From the NCBI RefSeq assembly GCF_002102175.1, contig NZ_LQOX01000106.1, forward strand, positions 62,001 through 126,000: a DNA stretch of 64,000 nt. Reading direction: 5' to 3'. The notes beneath the pieces are model-generated. The model was not told where the DNA came from. It ran no database searches and saw only the letters and a list, made by a program, of their open reading frames with translations. Origin of the DNA: Mycobacterium gastri. Lineage in GTDB: Bacteria; Actinomycetota; Actinomycetes; Mycobacteriales; Mycobacteriaceae. Made by a program: the position numbers and the translations under genes. Below, one piece after another: positions 27,641-37,926 of this stretch; positions within the stretch are counted from its first letter, which is position 1; each line of letters begins with the position of its first letter.

Positions 27641-27835
27641 TCACCACTGGTCGCGAGGGACGTCGAAGTCGGCGCACAGCGCCCGCCAAACGTCGCGGGG
27701 TTCGACACCGTCCTCGATCGCCTGGGCCGCGGTACGCCCCCCGAAGCCGGTCAACACATGGTCCGCCAAGACGGATGCGCCGTAAGCGGCACCGAATCGC
27801 AGGGTGACCCGCTCGTGGAACTCCGTCAACCGCAC
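27641..27835 (-). CDS. DUF3046 family small protein
   Basis: A protein of about 64 residues, RLTEFHERVTLRFGAAYGAS and onward, with the conserved core AIEDGVEPRDVWRALC and the end FDVPRDQW. This matches the actinobacterial DUF3046 family (Rv2738c), always found near recA. It is a soluble helical protein of unknown function. I begin at GTG 27835, which gives the family's usual N-terminus. A TTG three codons upstream is an alternative and neither has a strong ribosome site. Confidence 0.82.
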   Translation of the reverse strand: MRLTEFHERVTLRFGAAYGASVLADHVLTGFGGRTAAQAIEDGVEPRDVWRALCADFDVPRDQW

Positions 27836-27865
27836 GCCAGTCAAGATACCCAGCGAGTCACCGCA

Positions 27866-29020
27866 CTAAAGCGCCTCATGGCACACCCGGACCGGATCGG
27901 CGACCTCGGCGATGCCGCCGGCAGCCTGCTGCGCGGCCTGGCGGTACCCGGGCGCCGACAGCACCTCGTTCACCGCGGCCACCAGCGCCTCGGCGGTCAA
28001 TGGCCGGACCAACCGGCCGCTGCCCTGCCGTACCACCCGATTAGCGATCTCCCACTGGTCCCCGCCGCCGGGTACCACCACCAGGGGAACCCCGGCCAGC
28101 AGCGTCTTGGCCACCATCCCGTGACCGCCACCGCAGATCACCAGGTCGGCATGCGTCAACAGCTCGGCCTGGTTTCCCAGCCCGACCACCGCCCAGGCCG
28201 GCACCGGCAGATCCTCGCCCCCCAGCCGGGAGACCACCACCCGCGAGCCCTCAGGCAGCGTGTCGCCCGGCATCAGGCACTCCAACGCGACCTCGACTAG
28301 TCCGGCGGTCCCCGTCACCGCGGTGGACGGCGCGATGACCACGACCGGCCCGGAGCCCGGTGGTATCGCCAGCACCCGATCGGTGGGCTCGAAATGCAAC
28401 GGGCCCACCACCACGGCCTCAGCCGGCCAGTCCGGCCGCGGCACCTCCAGCGCGGGAAGCGTGGCGATCAGCCGCCGCAGCGGCCCGGGATCGGTTGCCG
28501 GCAACCCGATCTCGACCCGGACGGCGGCACGCTGTCGCAGACCCGCACGCCACGACCGTCCCGTCAGCGCCCGCATGGTCGCATCGCGCAGCCGGCCGCG
28601 GATTCCCGTGCCCGGTGCCAGCCCGCTGCCGATCGGCGGCAGACCTTTCGACGGCAAGTACAGCGGATGCGGGTTGAGCTCGATCCAGGGAATACCCACC
28701 AGCTCCGCGGCCAGGCCCCCGCAGGCGGTGATCACATCGGAAACAACCAAGTCGGGTGCCAGTTCGCGCAACGCCGGCGCATTGAGCACCGCCATCTCCG
28801 CAGCTCTTCGATGAATCCTCGCCCCGGCGTCCAGATCCTCGTCGGTGGCCGTCAAACCGTCCAATTCGACGGCGTCAATCCCGACCGCATGTGCGGCGTC
28901 CAGCCATTCCACGCCGGTGAACAACGTGGGTGTGTCCCCGGCCGCCTGAAAGCGTTGGCTCAGCGCGATCGCAGGAAACGAGTGCCCGGGATCCGGCCCG
29001 GCGACCACGGCGACGCGCAT
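27866..29020 (-). CDS. GT1/MGT-like glycosyltransferase
   Basis: A 384-residue glycosyltransferase with a GT-B fold (Rv2739c type). The N-terminal domain begins MRVAVVAGPDPGHSFPAIAL. The C-terminal donor-binding site reads ADLVICGGGHGMVAKTLLAG and VPGGGDQWEIANRV, like the PSPG-type region of UDP-glycosyltransferases and macrolide glycosyltransferases. No membrane anchor is seen. The acceptor is unknown; glycolipid or sterol/macrolide-type acceptors are possible. The longer open frame overlaps the divergent ephG start and is rejected. Confidence 0.85.
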   Translation of the reverse strand: MRVAVVAGPDPGHSFPAIALSQRFQAAGDTPTLFTGVEWLDAAHAVGIDAVELDGLTATDEDLDAGARIHRRAAEMAVLNAPALRELAPDLVVSDVITACGGLAAELVGIPWIELNPHPLYLPSKGLPPIGSGLAPGTGIRGRLRDATMRALTGRSWRAGLRQRAAVRVEIGLPATDPGPLRRLIATLPALEVPRPDWPAEAVVVGPLHFEPTDRVLAIPPGSGPVVVIAPSTAVTGTAGLVEVALECLMPGDTLPEGSRVVVSRLGGEDLPVPAWAVVGLGNQAELLTHADLVICGGGHGMVAKTLLAGVPLVVVPGGGDQWEIANRVVRQGSGRLVRPLTAEALVAAVNEVLSAPGYRQAAQQAAGGIAEVADPVRVCHEAL

Positions 29021-29093
29021 CGGCCCTACCCTGCCACAGCGCCCGGTCACCACGCTCGCCCACGCTCCCCCGCGCTCGCCTAGGCTGGCAATC

Positions 29094-29534
29094 ATGACCG
29101 AGCTGACCCAGACCACCCCCGAAACTGCAGACAACATCCGCACGGTCGAGGGTTTCCTGAATGCCTTGCAGAACGAGGACTTCGACGCCGTAGCAGCGGC
29201 ATTCGACGACAACCTCATCTATGAGAACGTGGGATTTTCCAGGATCCGCGGTGGCCGCCGGACGGTGAAGCTGCTCCGCAAGATGCAAGGGCGCCTCGGG
29301 TTCGAGGTCAAGATCCACCGCATCGCCGCCGACGGCGCAGCGGTACTCACCGAACGGACCGACGCGCTGATCCTCGGACCGCTGCGGCTGCAGTTCTGGG
29401 TCTGCGGCGTGTTCGAAGTGCACGACGGCCGAATCACCCTTTGGCGGGATTACGTGGATCTCTACGACATGACGAAGGCGCTGGTACGCGGTCTGGCCGC
29501 ACTGGTGATCCCACAGCTCAGGACGACGTTGTAG
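29094..29534 (+). CDS. ephG: Limonene-1,2-epoxide hydrolase-family protein EphG
   Basis: A 146-residue protein of the limonene epoxide hydrolase/SnoaL-like cone fold. Family landmarks are TVEGFLNALQNEDFDAVAAAFDDNLIYENVG near the N-terminus (described in parts) and FEVHDGRITLWRDYVDLYD near the C-terminus, holding the Arg and Asp of the Asp-Arg-Asp active site. It hydrates epoxides; the M. tuberculosis relative accepts bulky lipid or sterol epoxides. It is divergent from the glycosyltransferase and converges on pspM with 14 bp between. Confidence 0.9.
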   Translation: MTELTQTTPETADNIRTVEGFLNALQNEDFDAVAAAFDDNLIYENVGFSRIRGGRRTVKLLRKMQGRLGFEVKIHRIAADGAAVLTERTDALILGPLRLQFWVCGVFEVHDGRITLWRDYVDLYDMTKALVRGLAALVIPQLRTTL

Positions 29535-29548
29535 GCAAGCGGCAAGCG

Positions 29549-30364
29549 CTACCGGTGGGGCAGCCCGCCGAGTTCGTCGAAAGCCTGCGCCCAACCGACC
29601 AGACGATCGGTGGCACCGGCCAGCTCCTCGCGGTAGTGCTGTTGTGATCCCGGCTCACCCGCCGCGCCGCCATTGGCCGACGAGACCAATTGCGCTGCGG
29701 CGGTGACCATTTCGTTGTACTGACGGACGCCGGCGCTGAGCTGCGCGGTGAACGCGTTGATGGTGGGCGCCAGATGCGACCGCGACGATTGCGAATACTG
29801 CGCCGCCCGCTCCATCGACACCACTTCGGCCGCCGTCGCCGCCATCGCCGCCGAGGTCTGGTTGGCCGCGGCCGTCAAGTCAGCGATCTCGTCGGCCGGC
29901 AGCATCGCGCCCCGCTCGATCACACCCAACAACGAGAAGAACCCGCGTTCGGAGGCACCCAGCGCCGACATCGCGGGCCGGGCCGCCGAACCGGGCGGGG
30001 GCAACCGGCGCGTGTTGGCTGGCCGCGGCGTCGGCAGCGGCTCGGCACGCAACCAGCGATAGCGGAAGAACAGCAGCGTCGCGGGGATGACCTGGACCAC
30101 CGCGATCGCGCCGGTGATCTGCAGCAGCAACGCGAACCAGCCCCAGGCCGCCAGCACCGCCGTCACCGCCGCCCAGAACACGCATCCGGCGCTGAATATC
30201 AGCGCCCAGCGCAGCGCACGGCGGCGGCGGCGAAGCAACCGGGCCCGCGGGTCGGTGGCGGCGCTGATCTTTCGCGCAGCGAAGTCGAATATCTCGGCGA
30301 CCATGTCGAGCCAACGCGGCAGCAACGCACGCCGCCGCCCACACTGAGCCGACTTGACCGCCAT
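29549..30364 (-). CDS. pspM: PspM-like membrane protein of the ClgR-PspA system
   Basis: A 271-residue protein (Rv2743c type). A basic N-terminus (RARLLRRRRRALRW) precedes two transmembrane helices, FSAGCVFWAAVTAVLAAWGWFALLLQ and AIAVVQVIPATLLFFRY. A long cytoplasmic helical domain rich in Ala/Thr/Ser follows. In M. tuberculosis the equivalent protein links PspA to the membrane and supports envelope stress tolerance. Its start is 10 bp after the pspA stop. The fourth member of the M. tuberculosis operon, PspN, is not seen here. Confidence 0.85.
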   Translation of the reverse strand: MAVKSAQCGRRRALLPRWLDMVAEIFDFAARKISAATDPRARLLRRRRRALRWALIFSAGCVFWAAVTAVLAAWGWFALLLQITGAIAVVQVIPATLLFFRYRWLRAEPLPTPRPANTRRLPPPGSAARPAMSALGASERGFFSLLGVIERGAMLPADEIADLTAAANQTSAAMAATAAEVVSMERAAQYSQSSRSHLAPTINAFTAQLSAGVRQYNEMVTAAAQLVSSANGGAAGEPGSQQHYREELAGATDRLVGWAQAFDELGGLPHR

Positions 30365-30373
30365 CTGACGCCC

Positions 30374-31195
30374 TTACTGGCCGAACGGTTTCTCGGTAAT
30401 CTGCCCGCCGCCCTCGGCGGCAGGTGTGGCCGGGGTGGCGCCGGGGCTGACGGTGCCCCCGGCCGGCAAAGCTTCTCCGCGCATCGACGCTCGGATCTGT
30501 TCCAGCCGGGAATGACCGGCCATCTGGATGCCGGCTTGCTGGACTTCGAGCATGCGGCCCTGCACCGACGATTGCGCAAGCTCGGCCTGACCAAGCGCGG
30601 TAGCGTAGCGACGTTCGATCTTGTCGCGTACCTCGTCGAGGCTGGGCACATTGCCCGGGGCCGCGAGCTCGCTCATCGACCGCAGCGATGCGCTGACCTG
30701 CTCCTGCATCTTCGCCTGCTCGAGCTGGCTGAGCAGCTTGGTGCGTTCGGCGATCTTCTGCTGCAGCACCATGGAATTCTGCTCGACCGCCTTCTTGGCC
30801 TGAGCGGCGGCGTTGAGCGCCTGGTCATGCAGGGTCTTGAGGTCTTCGACGCTCTGCTCGGCGGTCACCAGCTGCGCGGCGAACGCCTCGGCGGCATTGT
30901 TGTACTCGGCCGCTTTGGCTGCGTCGCCGGCCGCGGTGGCCTGGTCGGCCAGCGTCAGCGCCTGACGGACATTGACCTGAAGCTTTTCGATATCGGCCAG
31001 CTGCCGGTTGAGCCGCATCTCCAGCTGCCGCTGGTTGCCGATCACCTGCGCCGCCTGCTGAGTCAGCGCTTGATGGGTGCGCTGCGCTTCCTCGATGGCC
31101 TGCTGGATCTGCACTTTGGGGTCGGCGTACTCGTCAATCTTGGAGCTGAACAGCGCCATCAGGTACTTCCACGCCTTGACGAACGGATTGGCCAT
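30374..31195 (-). CDS. pspA: Phage-shock protein A homologue (35-kDa antigen type)
   Basis: A 273-residue PspA/IM30 protein. An amphipathic N-terminus ([19 protein letters not shown]) is followed by a long coiled coil of almost 200 residues ([37 protein letters not shown]). A Pro/Gly-rich tail ends the protein. It binds the inner face of stressed membranes and, in mycobacteria, interacts with ClgR and PspM. GGAG lies 9 bases before the ATG. It is preceded by clgR with a 147-bp gap that holds a small inverted repeat. Confidence 0.95.
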   Translation of the reverse strand: MANPFVKAWKYLMALFSSKIDEYADPKVQIQQAIEEAQRTHQALTQQAAQVIGNQRQLEMRLNRQLADIEKLQVNVRQALTLADQATAAGDAAKAAEYNNAAEAFAAQLVTAEQSVEDLKTLHDQALNAAAQAKKAVEQNSMVLQQKIAERTKLLSQLEQAKMQEQVSASLRSMSELAAPGNVPSLDEVRDKIERRYATALGQAELAQSSVQGRMLEVQQAGIQMAGHSRLEQIRASMRGEALPAGGTVSPGATPATPAAEGGGQITEKPFGQ

Positions 31196-31271
31196 CGGTT
31201 AGCTCCGCCTTCGCTTTCTTGTGTGCCGGATGGGCGCTGCATCGCCCACCGCTTACCCTGCCGCTCAATTT

Positions 31272-31288
31272 ATCGGGTCAGGCCCGAT
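31272..31288. repeat. Short inverted repeat in the clgR-pspA gap
   Basis: ATCGGG-TCAGG-CCCGAT is a 6-bp-arm hairpin candidate between clgR and pspA. On the transcribed strand it is followed by the short A/T-rich AAATTGAG. It could be a partial terminator or attenuator lowering pspA expression, or a regulator site. The evidence is weak. Confidence 0.3.
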
Positions 31289-31342
31289 CTCCCCACCCGT
31301 GGTTGCATAACTGGCCGGCACCAACTTCCGCCCCGGTGATGC

Positions 31343-31672
31343 TCAGGCCACCGCCAGCGACGCGACCGCAGGGATGACCACCTTGGTGCTGACGCCGATG
31401 CTGGCACCAGCCACCGACGGGACACGTGCGGGACGCTCCTCGCCGGCCAACCGCTCGCCGGCGACGATGAGGACTTCCGACAGGGGAACCTCCAACGCCA
31501 CGCAAATCGCGTTGAGCAGCTCGCTGGAAGGCTCCTTGCGGCCGCGTTCGACTTCCGACAGGTATCCGAGGCTCACCCGCGCTGAATCGGACACCTCCCG
31601 CAGCGTCCGGCCCTGCGAAGTCCGAGCCCCGCGCAACACGTCGCCAATGACCTCGCGCACCAATGACGCCAT
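31343..31672 (-). CDS. clgR: Transcriptional activator ClgR
   Basis: A 109-residue XRE-type activator. The HTH spans about residues 23-45 ([22 protein letters not shown]). In mycobacteria ClgR activates clp protease genes and the psp operon. It is itself degraded by Clp; the small nonpolar C-terminus (VASLAVA) fits a Clp-recognised tail. ATG 31672 has GAAGGAG 6 bases upstream and gives [11 protein letters not shown], the known N-terminus. The longer open frame is upstream leader. A sigma-E-like promoter lies 78-104 bases upstream. Confidence 0.94.
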   Translation of the reverse strand: MASLVREVIGDVLRGARTSQGRTLREVSDSARVSLGYLSEVERGRKEPSSELLNAICVALEVPLSEVLIVAGERLAGEERPARVPSVAGASIGVSTKVVIPAVASLAVA

Positions 31673-31749
31673 CGTGCTCTCCTTCATCCGGTCACGCACC
31701 GACATCTCAACCACACCCGATCGCAACCCGATCGCAATGGTCCTTAGGT

Positions 31750-31776
31750 CAACGCCGAGCAGGGCGATGCGGTTCC
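31750..31776 (-). promoter_or_regulatory. Sigma-E-like promoter of clgR
   Basis: On the minus strand the site is GGAAC, 18 bases, GTTG, which is the ECF sigma-E pattern used by mycobacterial envelope-stress genes. It is 78 bases upstream of the clgR ATG. In M. tuberculosis clgR is known to be transcribed from a sigma-E promoter, which agrees. Confidence 0.75.
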
Positions 31777-31835
31777 CGGGCACCGGAGGAGCACGGACTA
31801 CCCGGAAATATCCCGAAGTACCCAATTAACGCCGA

Positions 31836-32435
31836 TTACTTGGCCCCGCGGCTCCCCGCACGAATCTCCCTGACTGTGGATGCCACGTAATCGACACCGG
31901 TCACCACGGTAAGCACGATGGCAGCGGCCATCACCACCACCGCCGCCGTGTGCAGCGCGCCCGAGAGTGGCAACACGAACAAGCCGATCGCCACCGCCTG
32001 GACCACGGTCTTGAGCTTGCCGCCCCAACTGGCGGGAATGACACCGCGGCGAATCACGGCCAGCCGCAACACCGTCACCCCGACCTCCCGGGCCAGGATC
32101 AACACCGTGACCCACCACGGCAAGTCGCCCAACATCGACAGGCCGATCAGCGCCGCCCCGATCAAGGTCTTGTCGGCAATCGGATCGACGAATGCGCCGA
32201 ATTCGGTCGCCATACCGTAGTTGCGGGCCAGCAAGCCATCGAACCGGTCGGTAATGCTGGCAACGGCAAATATCGCCCAGGCCGCGACTCGGGCCGGGGT
32301 TTGGTGGCCGCCGTCAAAGAACAGTGCGTACAAGAAAATCGGCACCAACACCAGCCGCAGGCCGGTCAGAATATTGGCGAGGTTGGCAATACGGGCGGTT
32401 CCTGGCATCTGACCTGTTTGCGGCTGCCCGGGCAC
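31836..32435 (-). CDS. pgsA3: CDP-alcohol phosphatidyltransferase PgsA3
   Basis: A phospholipid synthase of about 199 residues in the CDP-diacylglycerol-glycerol-3-phosphate phosphatidyltransferase family. The CDP-alcohol phosphatidyltransferase motif D-G-x2-A-R-x8-G-x3-D-x3-D is visible as DRFDGLLARNYGMATEFGAFVDPIAD, described in parts: DGLLAR and GAFVDPIAD. Five to six membrane helices are predicted. The start is uncertain. Sequence resembling the M. tuberculosis N-terminus (NRYSVAV) reaches past the GTG at 32435, while ATG 32408 gives a shorter form. It is divergent from argA. Confidence 0.88.
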   Translation of the reverse strand: MPGQPQTGQMPGTARIANLANILTGLRLVLVPIFLYALFFDGGHQTPARVAAWAIFAVASITDRFDGLLARNYGMATEFGAFVDPIADKTLIGAALIGLSMLGDLPWWVTVLILAREVGVTVLRLAVIRRGVIPASWGGKLKTVVQAVAIGLFVLPLSGALHTAAVVVMAAAIVLTVVTGVDYVASTVREIRAGSRGAK

Positions 32436-32492
32436 GGCAACAGAATAACGGTTGACCAGCCCGTCCGTCGCCGATGTCGATACTGTTCTCCC

Positions 32493-33026
32493 GTGACCGA
32501 AAGTCCGCGGGATTTCCAACTGGTAGTCCGGCGCGCCCGCACGTCGGACGTGCCTGCGATCAAGAAACTTGTCGACACCTATGCGGGAAAGATTCTGCTG
32601 GAAAAGAACCTGGTAACGCTTTACGAAGCGGTGCAGGAATTCTGGGTGGCCGAACACCCCAGCGACCCAGGCAACCCGAAAAAAATAGTCGGTTGCGGGG
32701 CGCTGCACGTGTTGTGGGCCGATCTCGGGGAAATCCGTACCGTCGCGGTCGACCCCGTCATGACGGGTCGCGGCATCGGCCACGCGATCGTCGACCGGTT
32801 GCTCGAGGTTGCCCGCGAACTTCAGCTGGAGCGGCTGTTCGTGTTGACTTTCGAGACCGAATTCTTTGCCCAGCACGGATTTACCGAGATCGAGGGCACG
32901 CCGGTCACCGCCGAGGTGTTCGAGGAGATGTGCCGGTCCTACGACCTCGGGGTCGCCGAATTCCTGGACTTGAGCTATGTCAAGCCCAACATTCTGGGAA
33001 ACTCGCGGATGCTGCTGGTCTTGTGA
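32493..33026 (+). CDS. argA: N-acetylglutamate synthase, GNAT type
   Basis: A 177-residue single-domain GNAT enzyme that acetylates glutamate, the first step of arginine synthesis (Rv2747 type). The acetyl-CoA-binding loop is VDPVMTGRGIGHAIVDRLL near residues 88-106. It is followed by LFVLTFETEFFAQHGFTEI, the beta5-helix segment. GTG 32493 is the first start after the divergent pgsA3 leader and gives TESPRDFQLVVRRA. The protein lacks the amino-acid-kinase domain of classical ArgA. Confidence 0.92.
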   Translation: MTESPRDFQLVVRRARTSDVPAIKKLVDTYAGKILLEKNLVTLYEAVQEFWVAEHPSDPGNPKKIVGCGALHVLWADLGEIRTVAVDPVMTGRGIGHAIVDRLLEVARELQLERLFVLTFETEFFAQHGFTEIEGTPVTAEVFEEMCRSYDLGVAEFLDLSYVKPNILGNSRMLLVL

Positions 33027-33041
33027 GTTCGCGAGCAGGCG

Positions 33042-35567
<2,526 letters not shown>

Positions 35568-35690
35568 GCCGGCAAGCCTAGTCGCAAATGCATCTTCTGC
35601 ACCACATGCCACACTGGTAACGCCGGCTTCTCCAACCCGTGCTCGCCTCGTGACCGGCAGGCGTGAGTAGGGTGGCCAGAGGTGACAATT

Positions 35691-35740
35691 GTCATCCGCG
35701 GTCATCCGCGGTCATCCGCGGTCATCCGCGGTCATCCGCG
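35691..35740. repeat. Tandem array of five 10-bp units
   Basis: Five perfect head-to-tail copies of GTCATCCGCG, followed by two decayed copies (TCATGCCGCG, TCACGCCGCC) up to about 35760. The array lies between the divergent ftsK and monooxygenase genes, about 53 bases upstream of the latter's ATG. Confidence 0.95.
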
Positions 35741-35792
35741 TCATGCCGCGTCACGCCGCCGATAATCCGCCGCACTTCCAGGAGGACCCAGC

Positions 35793-36107
35793 ATGCCCGT
35801 CGTCGTCGTCGCCACGCTGACCGTCAAGCCCGAGTCGGTCGACACAGTCCGCGACATCCTCACGACCGTGGTCGAAGAGGTGCACGGCGAACCTGGTTGT
35901 GAGCTGTACTCGCTGCATCAATCGGGTGAGACCTTCGTCTTCGTCGAACAATGGGCCGACGCCGACGCACTCAAAGTCCACAGCACCGCGCCCGCAGTCG
36001 CCAAGATGTCCAAGGCGGCCGGTGACCACTTGGTCGGTGCCCCCGACATCAAGATGTTGCAGCCCATCCCAGCGGGCGATCCGGGCAAAGGGCAGCTTCG
36101 GCCCTGA
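35793..36107 (+). CDS. Antibiotic biosynthesis monooxygenase (ABM)-domain protein
   Basis: A 104-residue ferredoxin-like ABM-fold protein (Rv2749 type). It begins [19 protein letters not shown] and contains the conserved [11 protein letters not shown] and [17 protein letters not shown]. Such dimeric proteins act as small monooxygenases, heme-degrading enzymes or quinone-handling accessories. The role here is undetermined. AGGAGG lies 6-7 bases before the ATG. Its TGA overlaps the SDR start as TGATG, so the three-gene set 35793-37816 is probably an operon. Confidence 0.88.
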   Translation: MPVVVVATLTVKPESVDTVRDILTTVVEEVHGEPGCELYSLHQSGETFVFVEQWADADALKVHSTAPAVAKMSKAAGDHLVGAPDIKMLQPIPAGDPGKGQLRP

Positions 36108-36940
36108 TGGCTCGGCCGTCACAAGGCCCGCTGAGCGGCCGGGTCGCCTTCATCACCGGAGCCGCGCGCGGCCAGGGCCGCGCCCATGCGGTTCGCCTTG
36201 CGGCCGACGGCGCGAACGTGATCGCGGTCGACCTGTGCGAGCAGATCGCCAGCGTGCCCTACCCGCTGGGCACCGCCGACGACCTGGCACTCACCGTCAA
36301 GCTCGTCGAGGACACCGGCGCGCGCATCGTCGCACAACAAGCCGACGTCCGCGATCGCGCGTCGCTGGCCGCCGCGCTGCGGGCCGGCCTCGACGAATTC
36401 GGCCGGCTCGATATCGTCGTCGCCAATGCCGGGATCGCCCCGATGCAGTCGGGCGCCGACGGCTGGCGCGACGTCATCGACGTCAACCTCACCGGCGTCT
36501 ACCACACCGTGGATGTCGCGATACCGAGCATGGTCTCTCAAGGTGAAGGCGGGTCAATCGTGCTGATCAGTTCGGCGGCGGGACTGGCCGGCTTCGGCAG
36601 CGCCGATGCCGGCTCCATCGGCTATACCGCCGCCAAACACGGACTGGTGGGGTTGATGCGGCTATACGCCAATTTGCTTGCACCCCATAACATTCGAGTT
36701 AACTCCGTGCATCCGTCCGCTGTCGCCACCCCGATGATCAACAACGAGTTCACCGCGCAGTGGCTTGCCGACATGGCCGCTTCGACCGGCTCCGCGTCGG
36801 GCGCGGGCAACGCGTTGCCGGTGCAGATTCTGCAAGCAGAAGACGTCGCCAATGCCGTGGCGTGGCTGGTGTCCGACGAAGCCCGATACATCACCGGCGT
36901 GCCGTTGCCGGTCGACGCGGGTTGTGTGAACAAGAGGTAG
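36107..36940 (+). CDS. SDR oxidoreductase of the mycofactocin-associated type
   Basis: A 277-residue short-chain dehydrogenase (Rv2750 type). The NAD-binding motif TGAARGQG lies at 17-24, VVANAGI near 104-110, and the catalytic Tyr173 and Lys177 in YTAAKHG with Ser155/156. The segments [21 protein letters not shown] and [19 protein letters not shown] are the pattern of mycofactocin-coupled SDRs, which keep a tightly bound NAD and recycle it with mycofactocin. The substrate is unknown. It sits between the ABM protein and the methyltransferase, with 3 bp to the latter. Confidence 0.9.
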   Translation: MARPSQGPLSGRVAFITGAARGQGRAHAVRLAADGANVIAVDLCEQIASVPYPLGTADDLALTVKLVEDTGARIVAQQADVRDRASLAAALRAGLDEFGRLDIVVANAGIAPMQSGADGWRDVIDVNLTGVYHTVDVAIPSMVSQGEGGSIVLISSAAGLAGFGSADAGSIGYTAAKHGLVGLMRLYANLLAPHNIRVNSVHPSAVATPMINNEFTAQWLADMAASTGSASGAGNALPVQILQAEDVANAVAWLVSDEARYITGVPLPVDAGCVNKR

Positions 36941-36943
36941 CTG

Positions 36944-37816
36944 ATGGCCCGAAATCCCGCTGCGCAGACTGCATTCGGCCCGATAGTCTTATCGGCCGTC
37001 GAACAAAACGAGCCACCCGAGCACCGGCTGGTGGACGACGACCTCGCGGACCTGTTCTTGCCCAGGCCGCTACGCTGGCTCGTCAGCGCCACCCGGGCGA
37101 CGACAATCAGGCGCCTGTTCATCGCGGGGTCGGAGTGGTCGGGCCGCGGCCTGTGGGCGAACCTGGTGTGCCGCAAACGATTCATCGCCGACTTGCTCGC
37201 CGCAGCACTCGACGACGTCGACGCGGTCGTCATTCTCGGCGCCGGATTGGACACCCGCGCTTATCGGTTGACCCGGCAGGTACGCATCCCGGTCTTCGAA
37301 GTGGACCTGCCGGTCAACATCGCGCGCAAGGCCAAGACGGTCCGACGCGTGCTGGGCGAGTTGCCGCTGTCAGTTCGGTTGGTAGCCTTGGATTTCGAGC
37401 ATGACGATCTGCTCACCGCGCTGGCCGAGCACGGCTATCGCACCGATTATCGGGTCTTTTTCATCTGCGAAGGCGTGACCCAGTACCTCAGCGAACCCGC
37501 CGTCCGGCGGACGTTGGACGGACTGCGCGCCACCGCACCGGGTAGTCGCTTGGTGTTCACCTACGTGCGCCGCGACTTCATCGACGGGAGCAACCGATAC
37601 GGCACCCGGACGCTGTACCGTGCTGTCCGGCAGCGGCGTCAGCTGTGGCATTTCGGCTTGCTGCCCGAGCAGGTGGCCGATTTTCTCGCCGAATACGGAT
37701 GGCGGCTGGTGGAACAAGCCGGGCCGGACGAACTCGTCCAGCGCTATGTCGCGCCCACCGGTCGCAAACTCAAGGCCTCGCAGATCGAATGGTCTGCCTA
37801 TGCGGAGAAGATCTAG
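36944..37816 (+). CDS. SAM-dependent methyltransferase, leucine-carboxyl-methyltransferase type
   Basis: A 290-residue class I methyltransferase of the large mycobacterial LCMT-like family (Rv2751 type). The SAM-binding site is VVILGAGLDTRAYRL (near 89-103), followed by VFEVDLPVNIARK, where the acidic residue binds the ribose. FICEGVTQYLSEPAV gives the second family signature. The substrates of this expanded family are largely unknown. It is the last gene of the ABM-SDR-methyltransferase operon and converges on rnj. Confidence 0.88.
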   Translation: MARNPAAQTAFGPIVLSAVEQNEPPEHRLVDDDLADLFLPRPLRWLVSATRATTIRRLFIAGSEWSGRGLWANLVCRKRFIADLLAAALDDVDAVVILGAGLDTRAYRLTRQVRIPVFEVDLPVNIARKAKTVRRVLGELPLSVRLVALDFEHDDLLTALAEHGYRTDYRVFFICEGVTQYLSEPAVRRTLDGLRATAPGSRLVFTYVRRDFIDGSNRYGTRTLYRAVRQRRQLWHFGLLPEQVADFLAEYGWRLVEQAGPDELVQRYVAPTGRKLKASQIEWSAYAEKI

Positions 37817-37926
37817 GCCGGCTGGGCTGGCTGGCCTCGCTGGGCCGGCTGCGATCACGACACTTAAATGACCGCTACGACACGGCGAAACACGTAGCAG
37901 CCGTTAAAGTTTCGCGAAGGCGAGGA

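Noticed and set aside
29690..31339. 549-codon plus-strand frame across pspM and pspA
   Set aside because: It lies antisense to two well-recognised genes, has no ribosome site and shows no family features.
35691..35760. MIRU/VNTR-type interspersed unit
   Set aside because: The unit is only 10 bp and lacks the 40-100-bp structure and small ORF of MIRU elements. It is kept as a simple minisatellite.
37817..37926. Terminator between the methyltransferase gene and rnj
   Set aside because: GC-rich GGCCGGCT/GGGCCGGC repeats could pair, but there is no clear stem with tail, so it is not listed as a feature.
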